From contig NZ_CP061725.1 of assembly GCF_014764405.1 (NCBI RefSeq), forward strand, positions 2,294,001 to 2,358,000: DNA of 64,000 bases, written 5' to 3'. Under the pieces are notes generated by a model, which made no database searches, had not been told where the DNA came from, and worked only from the letters and a program-made list of their open reading frames with translations. The stretch comes from Micromonospora craniellae. Its GTDB lineage: Bacteria > Actinomycetota > Actinomycetes > Mycobacteriales > Micromonosporaceae. Shown one piece after another: positions 42,068 through 49,644 of the stretch. The position numbers and the translations under genes were made by a program. Position 1 is the first letter of the stretch; every line of letters begins with the position of its first letter.

Positions 42068-43447
42068 ATGGGCGCCGACCACACCCGTTCCGCTCCGCCC
42101 ACCCCACCCCGGGTGCGGCGGATCCTCATCGTTCTGGTGGTCCCCCTCTTCCTCGCCACGCTGGTCGCCGCCCTCGTGCTCTGGCCCTCGGACCCACCCC
42201 GTCCCGAGGCCGCCAACGACACTCCGCGATACCACGGCACGGTCACCCGGGTGGTGAACGAGCCCTGCCCACCGAACCCGGTCGTGCCCGAGGGCACCCC
42301 GACCACCGCCGGGCGGCAGTGCGGCACGGTGACCGTACGGGTCGACAGCGGCCCGGACGCCGGCCAGGACGTGCAGACGCCGCTGCCGGACGGGCCGGGG
42401 GCACCCCGGGTCAGCGTCGGCAACGAGATCATCCTGGTCTCCCTGATCGATCCCGAGGACCCCTCGATCAGCGCCTACAACATCGCCGAGCACCAGCGGG
42501 GCAAACCGCTGATCTGGCTCGCGGTGATGTTCGCCGCCGCCATCGTCGCCTTCGGACGGCTTCGCGGCCTGGCCGCGTTGGGCGGTCTGGCGGCCAGCTT
42601 CGCCATCCTGATCACCTTCGTGCTGCCCGGCATCAGCGCCGGCCAGCCGCCGCTGGTGGTGGCCATCGTCGGCGCGGCACTGATCATGTTCGTGGTGCTG
42701 TACCTGACGCACGGCATCTCCGCAGAGACCTCGGTGGCCGTCCTCGGCACGCTCGGCAGCCTGGTGCTCACCGGCCTGCTCGGGCTGGCCGCCACCCGGG
42801 CCACCCACCTGACCGGTTTCGGCAGCGAGGACGCCACCACGCTGTCCATGTTCCGCAGCGACGTCGACCTGCACGGCCTGCTGCTCGCCGGCATCATCAT
42901 CGGCTCGCTCGGTGTGCTCGACGACGTCACGGTGACCCAGTCCGCCGCCGTGACCGAGCTACGTCACGCCAACCCGAGCTTCACCCGCCGGGAGTTGTAC
43001 CGCTCGGCGACCCGGGTCGGCCGGGCGCACATCGCCTCGGTGGTCAACACCATCGTACTGGCGTACGCGGGCGCATCCCTGCCGCTGTTGCTCCTGCTCA
43101 CCGCCGACACCCGCGCGCTCGGCCAGATCGTGACCAGCGAGTTCCTCACCCAGGAGATCGTCCGCAGCGTGGTGGCCACGTTGGGGCTGGTCGCCGCCGT
43201 ACCGCTGACGACCGCACTGGCCGCGCTGGTGGTCACCGCCGGGTGGCGGGACACGCCGGGGCCCGGCGGGCCCGGCGGTCACGACGACGGGCCGGACGGC
43301 GACGGACCCACCCCACCGACTCCCCGGCCCGGGACGGACCGGTCCGAGGCCCTGCACGCGCTCAGCACCGCGCGTGCGCGTGACACATCCCCCGCCACCG
43401 GATCGCGGTGGCCCGACCCGGACAGGAGCACGGACACCACATGGTGA
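42068..43447 (+). CDS. YibE/F-family membrane protein
   Basis: 459 residues from the ATG at 42068; a competing ATG four bases earlier is in another frame. One N-terminal helix (ILIVLVVPLFLATLVAALVLW), an extracellular beta domain with two Cys, then about seven helices including GLAALGGLAASFAILITFVLPGI and the conserved GVLDDVTVTQSAAV block of YibE/F. Function unknown; the tail is Gly/Pro/Asp-rich and likely disordered. Confidence 0.9.
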   Translation: MGADHTRSAPPTPPRVRRILIVLVVPLFLATLVAALVLWPSDPPRPEAANDTPRYHGTVTRVVNEPCPPNPVVPEGTPTTAGRQCGTVTVRVDSGPDAGQDVQTPLPDGPGAPRVSVGNEIILVSLIDPEDPSISAYNIAEHQRGKPLIWLAVMFAAAIVAFGRLRGLAALGGLAASFAILITFVLPGISAGQPPLVVAIVGAALIMFVVLYLTHGISAETSVAVLGTLGSLVLTGLLGLAATRATHLTGFGSEDATTLSMFRSDVDLHGLLLAGIIIGSLGVLDDVTVTQSAAVTELRHANPSFTRRELYRSATRVGRAHIASVVNTIVLAYAGASLPLLLLLTADTRALGQIVTSEFLTQEIVRSVVATLGLVAAVPLTTALAALVVTAGWRDTPGPGGPGGHDDGPDGDGPTPPTPRPGTDRSEALHALSTARARDTSPATGSRWPDPDRSTDTTW

Positions 43448-43579
43448 CACCCCGCAGCGTGACCGCCCCTGCCGACACGGTTCGTGCCCGTGTCGTTGGT
43501 CACCCATCGCGATTACGAAATGACGCATCTAGTCGGGTTCGAGGCGTAGAGACCGACATGGACTGTCGGGTAACCTCAC

Positions 43580-43735
43580 TGCCGGTCACCGACGAAGGCG
43601 CGCAGCGGCGCCTGCGGTGCCACCGCCCAATCGCCGCGAGGCGAGCCGGGGACCCAGGTAGGTGGGGTGAATCCGCGTCAGCGGTAGGGGCCACTTCCGT
43701 TCCGAACCCGTCAGCTAACCCGGTCGGCGGTCGAT
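43580..43735 (+). ncRNA. Cyclic di-AMP (ydaO/yuaA) riboswitch
   Basis: The leader contains the conserved blocks of this class: ATCGCCGCGAGGCGAG, GGGGTGAATCCGCG, GCGGTAGGGGCC, and GAACCCGTCAGCTAACC. The closing stem can form between GGTCACCGAC (43583-43592) and GTCGGCGGTCG (43723-43733). It ends 13 bases before the start codon of a cell-wall protein gene, the usual actinobacterial target. High c-di-AMP normally turns such genes off. Confidence 0.9.
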
Positions 43736-43748
43736 GGAAGGGAAAGAA

Positions 43749-44765
43749 GTGACGGCACCCCTACGCCGCTGGATGACACCTGTGGTGGCCGTGTTCGCCG
43801 CGTTCGCCGTGTTCGCCGGGCCCCTGCCGGCCATGGCCACACCGACACCACCCCGCCCCGCCGAGCACGACGACGACCCGCCGATGCTCAACGACTTGAT
43901 CGAGTCCGCCAACCGCGACTTCTCCAAGGCCAAGAACCAGCTGGAGAAGTCCAAGAAACGGCAGCTCAAGCTCGACGTCGAGCTACGCCGCGCACAGGCC
44001 GACCTCGACGCGCTCACACCGCAGGTCGCCAAGATCGCGACGCAGTCGTACCGGACCGGCCGGGTGGGCGCGATAGCGATGTTGTTGCAGAGCAGCGCTC
44101 CGGACTCGTTCATGGACCGCGCCTCCGCCCTGGACGAGTTGAACCTGGTCAACGACAAGAAGTTGGGCGAGATCAACGCGGTCAAGGAGCGCGCCGACCA
44201 GGCCAAGATCGCGTCCGACGCCGAGGTGCGCGAGCAGCAGAAGCTGACCAACGACATGGCCCGCAAGAAGACCGAGGCGGAGAAGTCGCTGCGTCTGGTC
44301 GGCGGCGAGAGCCTGACCGGTGGCCTGGTGGCCGCCACCTCGCCGGTCGCCCGGGTGGCGCCGAACCGCGCGTCCGACGGCAGTTGGAAGCCGGAGTCGT
44401 GCAACCAGAACGACCCGACCACGTCGGGCTGCATCACGCCCCGCACGCTGCACATGTACAAGGAGGTCAAGCGGGCCGGCTTCAACCGCTTCGTCGGTTG
44501 CTGGCGACCGGGTGACAAGTTCGAGCACCCCAAGGGCCGGGCCTGTGACTGGTCGTTGCAGAACAGCGGGTTCAGCCCCTGGCACAACAACGACACCCGG
44601 ATCTACGGCAACAACCTGGCGGCCTTCCTGGTTCGCAACGCCGACCGGCTCGGCATCTACTACGTGATCTGGAACCGGCAGATCTGGTTCCCGACCGAGA
44701 ATAGGTGGCGGTCCTACAGCGGCCCGTCCAACCACACGGACCACGTGCACGTGTCGCTGCTCTGA
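43749..44765 (+). CDS. Secreted coiled-coil protein with C-terminal hydrolase-like domain
   Basis: 338 residues from GTG at 43749, with GGAAGGGAAAG upstream. Signal peptide (VVAVFAAFAVFAGPLPAMA), a long coiled coil (about 45-180; LEKSKKRQLKLDVELRRAQADLDAL), and a C-terminal domain with SGCITPRTLHMYKEVKR, HPKGRACDWSL and NHTDHVHVSLL. The His/Asp pattern resembles LAS/M15-type peptidoglycan hydrolases (ARB_07466-like C terminus). c-di-AMP control fits a role in wall remodelling. Confidence 0.85.
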   Translation: MTAPLRRWMTPVVAVFAAFAVFAGPLPAMATPTPPRPAEHDDDPPMLNDLIESANRDFSKAKNQLEKSKKRQLKLDVELRRAQADLDALTPQVAKIATQSYRTGRVGAIAMLLQSSAPDSFMDRASALDELNLVNDKKLGEINAVKERADQAKIASDAEVREQQKLTNDMARKKTEAEKSLRLVGGESLTGGLVAATSPVARVAPNRASDGSWKPESCNQNDPTTSGCITPRTLHMYKEVKRAGFNRFVGCWRPGDKFEHPKGRACDWSLQNSGFSPWHNNDTRIYGNNLAAFLVRNADRLGIYYVIWNRQIWFPTENRWRSYSGPSNHTDHVHVSLL

Positions 44766-44783
44766 GCACCAGCCGGTGACCTG

Positions 44784-44819
44784 CGAGGGCCGTTCCGCCA
44801 TCCGGCGGAACGGCCCTCG
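44784..44819. terminator. Bidirectional terminator hairpin
   Basis: CGAGGGCCGTTCCGCC and its perfect complement with loop ATCC, between the convergent hydrolase and carbonic anhydrase genes. Confidence 0.92.
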
Positions 44820-44842
44820 TCGTCCGTGTCGGTGAGCGCGGG

Positions 44843-45541
44843 TCAGGCCGCGGCTGCCACCACACCCGCCATCTCGGTGGGCTCCGCCGCGACGATCCGC
44901 ACCTCACCGGCGGCCAGCCGGTACGACATGCCCACCACCGCGCACCCGCCCGCAGCCACCTCGGCGGCGAGCGCCTCGGACGACTCCAGCATCGCCTCGA
45001 CGGTCTGCGCGATGTGGATGTCGACGATCGCGTCCAGGTCGTCGACCCCCGCCTGCTGGGCCCGACGCAGGCTGGGCACCACCGCGTCCACCACGGCACG
45101 CAGGTGCCCGGTGGGCGCGGTGCCGGTGGCCGCTGCGGCCCGGGCCGCCTGGACGGCACCGCACGAGTCGTGCCCGAGCACCACCACGAGCGGCGTACGC
45201 AGCACGCTCACCGCGTACTCGACGCTGCCCAGCACCTCGGGGCCGATGGTGTGCCCAGCGGTGCGGACCACGAAGAGGTCACCCAACCCCCGGTCAAAGA
45301 TGATCTCCGCAGCGAGCCGGGAGTCGGAGCAACCGACGATCACCGCGAAGGGGTGCTGCTCGGTGGCGACGGCGGCCCGGTGGCTGGCGTTCTGGTTGGG
45401 GTGCCGGAGCGTGTCGGTGACGAACCGACGGTTGCCGGCCATCAGCTCGGCGAGGGCGCGCTGCCGCGCGCCGGGCAGGTCGGCGGTCAGGTACTCGCGC
45501 TCGAGACCGGGCTGCGCCCCGATCGTTCCGGGTCGACTCAT
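44843..45541 (-). CDS. Beta-class carbonic anhydrase
   Basis: 232 residues. Zinc ligands C71 (GCSDSR), H124 and C127 (GHDSCG) and the D73-R75 dyad are present. Interconverts CO2 and bicarbonate. A divergent winged-helix regulator gene starts 198 bp away, an arrangement I know from related genomes. Confidence 0.93.
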   Translation of the reverse strand: MSRPGTIGAQPGLEREYLTADLPGARQRALAELMAGNRRFVTDTLRHPNQNASHRAAVATEQHPFAVIVGCSDSRLAAEIIFDRGLGDLFVVRTAGHTIGPEVLGSVEYAVSVLRTPLVVVLGHDSCGAVQAARAAAATGTAPTGHLRAVVDAVVPSLRRAQQAGVDDLDAIVDIHIAQTVEAMLESSEALAAEVAAGGCAVVGMSYRLAAGEVRIVAAEPTEMAGVVAAAA

Positions 45542-45739
45542 CCGGCGTCACCTCGCCTCTCGGTGGAATGCCTGGTCATCCCGGCCGACGTTGGCCACGG
45601 GCTGCCGACCAACCGTCACACGCAGCGCAAGGCCCGTCAAGCTATGCGTGATCTGCATTTCATGTATTCCAGAACGCTTGCCAACCGGGCGTGAGCGAAC
45701 GAACGCGCAGCCCCGGAGCACGGCTGGACAGGCCATACC

Positions 45740-46075
45740 ATGGCGGGCATGGCGACCTCAGGCGAGCGAGAGAGCACCCGCAACTGGACTTTCCTGACAA
45801 ATCACGCACACGTGCTGCTCGCCATCGCCCGCGATCCCACCGCCCGGCTGCGCGACGTCGCCACCGAGGTGGGGGTCACCGAACGCGCCGCCCAGGCCAT
45901 CGTCGCCGACCTGGAGGCGGGCGGTTACCTGTTCCGCACCCGGGTGGGCCGCCGCAACGAGTACACCCTCAACCCGGCCGGCCGGTTCCGCCACCCTGCG
46001 GAGGCCGACCGCCAGGTCGGCGACCTGCTGGCCCTGTTCGCCGACGAGCCGGAGAACGGGGACACCGGCCGCTGA
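45740..46075 (+). CDS. Winged-helix transcriptional regulator
   Basis: 111 residues. NWTFLTNHAHVLLAIARDPTARLRDVATEVGVTERAAQAIVADLE and the wing GYLFRTRVGRRNEYTLNPAG form a MarR/ArsR-like winged helix. Divergent from the carbonic anhydrase, so it may control it; ligand unknown. Two close starts (45740 and 45749) are possible. Confidence 0.85.
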   Translation: MAGMATSGERESTRNWTFLTNHAHVLLAIARDPTARLRDVATEVGVTERAAQAIVADLEAGGYLFRTRVGRRNEYTLNPAGRFRHPAEADRQVGDLLALFADEPENGDTGR

Positions 46076-46168
46076 AGGAGTCCACACTGGACGACGTGGC
46101 GAGATTCACCGACCGGACGCGGCGCACACCCATGTGCATTCTCCGGACGCGAACGATAGGTTGAACGC

Positions 46169-46597
46169 GTGTCGTCCGTCGCGCTCGCCCGTCCCTTGTG
46201 GCCGGCGACGCTGCGCACGCTCCGCGAGCTGACCCGGCTGGCGCTGGCCGCCCTCGTGCTGGCGGTCGGCCTCGGTGCGGCCGCCGCCGATCTGCCACTG
46301 CGCCCGGCCGGCGACCAGCCGACCCGCGTAGCCGCCGTCGATCACCGCGCCTGGTCCGTCGCCGCCGACCTCCCGGCCTGGCCGGGCACCGTCACACCGG
46401 TCACCGAGCAGGTCCGGGCATCCGGCGTGCTGGCCACGTCGCATCCGCAGCCGACGATCCCGACCGCGCCGCCGGCCCGCCCCGAGCCCACCGCCGGGTC
46501 CGGCCTGGCCGGCACCACCACGGTCCACCAGAGCGCCGTGCCGCGCCCCGCCGTCGGTCACGGCGAGCCAACCCGTCGAGGCCCACCGGCCGCCTGA
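46169..46597 (+). CDS. Hypothetical secreted or membrane-anchored protein
   Basis: 142 residues with GTG start. One hydrophobic segment (LALAALVLAVGLGAAAADL, about 25-43) serves as signal or anchor, followed by a Pro/Thr/Ala-rich, probably unstructured tail. No family recognised; plausible but weakly supported. Confidence 0.45.
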   Translation: MSSVALARPLWPATLRTLRELTRLALAALVLAVGLGAAAADLPLRPAGDQPTRVAAVDHRAWSVAADLPAWPGTVTPVTEQVRASGVLATSHPQPTIPTAPPARPEPTAGSGLAGTTTVHQSAVPRPAVGHGEPTRRGPPAA

Positions 46598-46798
46598 CCG
46601 TCGGCCTGCCCCAGGACACCCCACGGCCCACGTGGCCCGCCCGTCGACCCGGCCCCGACCTCGGACACACGGCCACCACGGCCCACGGGTACGGGCACGC
46701 CGCCGTCGCCGATCCGCCCGATACACCGGCCCCGGGCAGCGCAGCCGGATCAGCCCACCGACCTTCCCCGATCGACGACCCTCATCCGACCGCGAGAG

Positions 46799-47596
46799 GT
46801 GTTGATGATGCAGACCGCTCTCTCCTACGTCCTGCCCGACGTCCCCCGGGCCGCCGCGATCTGGCTGAGCCTGCTGGGCGTGGTGATCCTCGTCATCGCC
46901 GCTCTGCTGCTGCGCCCCCGGCACCTCCTGCGTTTCGACGCGGGCACCCGGATCCGCGAGGCCGCACTGCCAAGTCGCGCCGAGCACACCGAGGAACAGC
47001 GGGACCAGGACCGCTGGGCGGAAGAGGTCGCGGTGGCCGCCGACCGGGCCGACGCCACGGCCCGGCGACGCCGCGAGGAGTGGCTCACCGCGCAGGACGA
47101 GGCCGAGCAGGCGTGGCAGGCGTACGAGGTGGCGGAGTCGGACGTCCGCCGGCTGACCGGAGCCGCCGGGATGCCGCTGCCGCAGACCCCGCGCACCCCC
47201 TCGGAGTACGCCGACCGGGAGCGCTGGCTGCACCGGGCGGCCATGGCGGCGTACTGGCAGCGGGAGCTGTCGGTGGAACAGCTCAGCGACGTCTTCGCGC
47301 ACCGGGGCTGGGACCCGCGACTGCACCCGGTCGAACAGGAGCTGGCGCTGCGCCGGGCCGTACGCGACCACCTCTTCGCGCTTCAGCAGACTGCCCACGA
47401 GCGGGCGCAGGAGAGCTGGCGGGCCACCGAGTTGGCCGCCTCGGCGGCACGCAGCCTGCGGGACGAGGCGCTCTCGGCGCTGCTGCCGCAGGTCGAGGAA
47501 CGCGACTCCGTGCTGCCGTTGACCGCGCTGGGTGGCGTCGAGCAGACCCGGGAGATGCCGACCGTGGTTCCCGGGCGGGCGGCCGCCGCGTACTGA
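46799..47596 (+). CDS. Hypothetical membrane-anchored coiled-coil protein
   Basis: 265 residues (GTG at 46799; ATG at 46805 also possible). One helix near the N terminus (AAAIWLSLLGVVILVIAALLL) is followed by a long Glu/Arg/Ala-rich coiled coil (about 55-120) and further helices with MAAYWQRELSVEQLSDVFAHRGW. It reads like a conserved family of related actinomycetes but I do not recognise a function. A 22-bp tandem duplication overlaps its stop. Confidence 0.7.
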   Translation: MLMMQTALSYVLPDVPRAAAIWLSLLGVVILVIAALLLRPRHLLRFDAGTRIREAALPSRAEHTEEQRDQDRWAEEVAVAADRADATARRRREEWLTAQDEAEQAWQAYEVAESDVRRLTGAAGMPLPQTPRTPSEYADRERWLHRAAMAAYWQRELSVEQLSDVFAHRGWDPRLHPVEQELALRRAVRDHLFALQQTAHERAQESWRATELAASAARSLRDEALSALLPQVEERDSVLPLTALGGVEQTREMPTVVPGRAAAAY

Positions 47597-47634
47597 CCGG
47601 TTCGGCGGCGTAGCCGCGTACTGACCGGTTCGGC
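47585..47634 (+). repeat. 22-bp tandem duplication over a stop codon
   Basis: GCCGCGTACTGACCGGTTCG plus GC occurs at 47585-47606 and 47613-47634. The first copy holds the stop of the coiled-coil gene; it is a local slippage or repair duplication. Confidence 0.8.
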
Positions 47635-47749
47635 CCTGACGGGCAGATGGCGCGAACCTCCTCCGGCGCGTCGGGCGGGAACCTAGCGTGGGATCGGTGT
47701 CGGACGGGCACCGGCCGGGTACCGACCTCGCCGGACAGAGGAGGCCGAC

Positions 47750-48928
47750 GTGGTCGCACGAGGTGGCGGTCGTACGCCCGAGGAGTCGACGCGGCGGGGT
47801 GCCGGGCCGAGACAGACCTGGGCGGCTCTGCCCTGGCTGGTGCGGACGGCGGTGGTGTGGAGCGCCTGCCTGGTGGTGATCGCCGCCGGGCTGTACCTGC
47901 TGGCGCGGATCACGCTGCTGGTCACCCCGCTGGCCATCGCGCTGGCCGCCACCTTCTTCCTGGCCGCGCTGCTCGACCCGGTCCAGCTCGCATTGCGCCG
48001 GCTGCGACTGCCCGCCGCGCTGGCCGCCCTGCTCACCGTCCTGCTCCTGCTCGGTGTCCTGTTCGGCGTGGGCCTGCTGGTCTGGAACATGACCGCGAGC
48101 CAGTTCAGCGAGCTGGGCGACGAGCTGCGGGAAGGCCTGGAACGCAGCCGCGACTTCGTCACCTCCACGCTGCCGGTCACCGACGAGCAACTCGACGGCC
48201 TCGTCGGGCAGCTCCGCCAGGCGCTCAGCCAGCAGGAGGTCGACCCGGTCGCCAGCGCGCAGACGGTGGCGGAGGTCTTCGGCTCCGTCCTGCTCGCCCT
48301 GGTGCTGCTCTTCTTCCTGCTCAAGGACGGCCGGTCGATGTGGCACTGGACGTTGCGCCGGGCGGGCGGGCCGAACCGGGAGATCGCCGCCAAGGCGGGT
48401 CGGGTCGGCTGGCGTACGCTCGGTTCGTACAGCCGGGGCACGATGCTGATCGCGGCGATCGACGCCATCGGCATCGGTCTGGCGCTGGTGCTGCTCGGGG
48501 TGCCGCTGGCCTTCCCGCTCGCGTTGATCACGTTCTTCGGCGGTTTCGTACCGATCATCGGCGCCACCGTGGCCGGCGCGGTCGCGGTGCTGGTGGCGCT
48601 GGCCGCCAACGGCCCCACCACCGCTCTGCTCACCCTGGCTGCGGTGATCGCCGTGCAGCAGATCGAGGGCAACCTGCTCGAACCGCTGGTCATGAAGCGA
48701 CAGGTCCGGCTGCACCCGGTGGTGATCCTGCTCGCGGTCACGGCCGGCACGCTCATCGCCGGCATCGCGGGTGCCTTCGTCGCGGTTCCGATCGCCGCCG
48801 TCGTGTGGCGGGTCATCGACAGCGTGCAGCAGCAGCGCCAGGTCGCCGCATCGAGGCGGCGGTGGACGAGGATCATCCGGGGACGAACGGCCCAGGCCCG
48901 TGCCCGCAGGACGGTCCGCAAGGTCTGA
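47750..48928 (+). CDS. AI-2E family transporter
   Basis: 392 residues with GTG start. About eight membrane helices, a soluble helical insert (LGDELREGLERSRDFVTSTLP) and the conserved FGGFVPIIGATVAGAVAVLVALAANGP and QQIEGNLLEPLVMKRQVRLHPVVILL blocks of the TqsA/PerM family. Proposed to export autoinducer-2 or small ions; substrate unknown here. Confidence 0.9.
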   Translation: MVARGGGRTPEESTRRGAGPRQTWAALPWLVRTAVVWSACLVVIAAGLYLLARITLLVTPLAIALAATFFLAALLDPVQLALRRLRLPAALAALLTVLLLLGVLFGVGLLVWNMTASQFSELGDELREGLERSRDFVTSTLPVTDEQLDGLVGQLRQALSQQEVDPVASAQTVAEVFGSVLLALVLLFFLLKDGRSMWHWTLRRAGGPNREIAAKAGRVGWRTLGSYSRGTMLIAAIDAIGIGLALVLLGVPLAFPLALITFFGGFVPIIGATVAGAVAVLVALAANGPTTALLTLAAVIAVQQIEGNLLEPLVMKRQVRLHPVVILLAVTAGTLIAGIAGAFVAVPIAAVVWRVIDSVQQQRQVAASRRRWTRIIRGRTAQARARRTVRKV

Positions 48929-48931
48929 GCC

Positions 48932-49410
48932 TCAGCTCGGCGTGCGTACCGGGACGGGCCGGGGATGCAGGTGGTCGCGGAACCAGCCCGCCGTCGCGTC
49001 GGCCACCTGTTCCAAGGTCCCGGGTTCCTCCGCGCCGCCGCGATCAGGGCGGCGGCGGCACCCGTGCTGGCACCGAAGAGACCGATCGGCACCGCGCCGA
49101 AGGGCCGCTCGACGGCCAGCCAGTCCAGGGTCGCGACCAGCCGGTCGGCCAACAGTCCGATGTCGAAACGCAGCTCGGCGGTGACCGCGTCCACCTCGTC
49201 CTCGGCTGGGGTGAGCAGGTCGACCAGCACGGTGCCGAGACCGCCCCCGATGAGGCGGTGGGCCACCGAGACGTTGCGGGGGCTGTGGCGGGAACTGCCG
49301 CTGCCGTGTGCGAACAGCACCCCGCCGGCCACCTCGGTCGGCACCAGCAGATCGGCCGACAGGTCCACCTCACCTGCCGGGATGGTCACCTCGCTGCCGC
49401 GCACGTCCAT
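48932..49410 (-). pseudogene. Dienelactone hydrolase-family gene with internal deletion
   Basis: The start at 49410 opens a normal alpha/beta hydrolase (VLFAHGSGSSRHSPRN, nucleophile elbow GLFGASTGAAAALIAAA). Immediately after AAA the sequence jumps, out of frame, to EPGTLEQVADATAGWFRDHL, the family's C-terminal end, with its stop at 48932-48934. About 80 codons including the catalytic Asp and probably the His are missing. Confidence 0.82.
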
Positions 49411-49644
49411 CTCGCCTCCCGTCGCTCGCCCTCGCATACCCCGGCCGGCGCGCCCCACGCGCGTTTGTGGCCGGGAGCGACGGGTAGCCGACGGACGGGA
49501 CTGGGCGGACGACGCGGCCCAGGCACGTTCCGCCGACGATCCCCGGGCGAGGACGCCGCACGACGCCACCGGCCGTCCCTCCCAGGGCGAGCCGATCTGA
49601 GCTTTCCGCGTCGACCGGCGACCTGCCGGTCGACACGGCGCGTC
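49411..49644. other. Spacer between hydrolase pseudogene and GH65 gene
   Basis: No gene is seen. It lies upstream of the hydrolase remnant and downstream of the GH65 gene on the minus strand. Confidence 0.4.

Noticed and set aside
46106..48715. 869-codon minus-strand open frame
   Set aside because: Composition is Gln/Arg/Gly-rich without domains and it lies opposite the real AI-2E transporter and coiled-coil genes.
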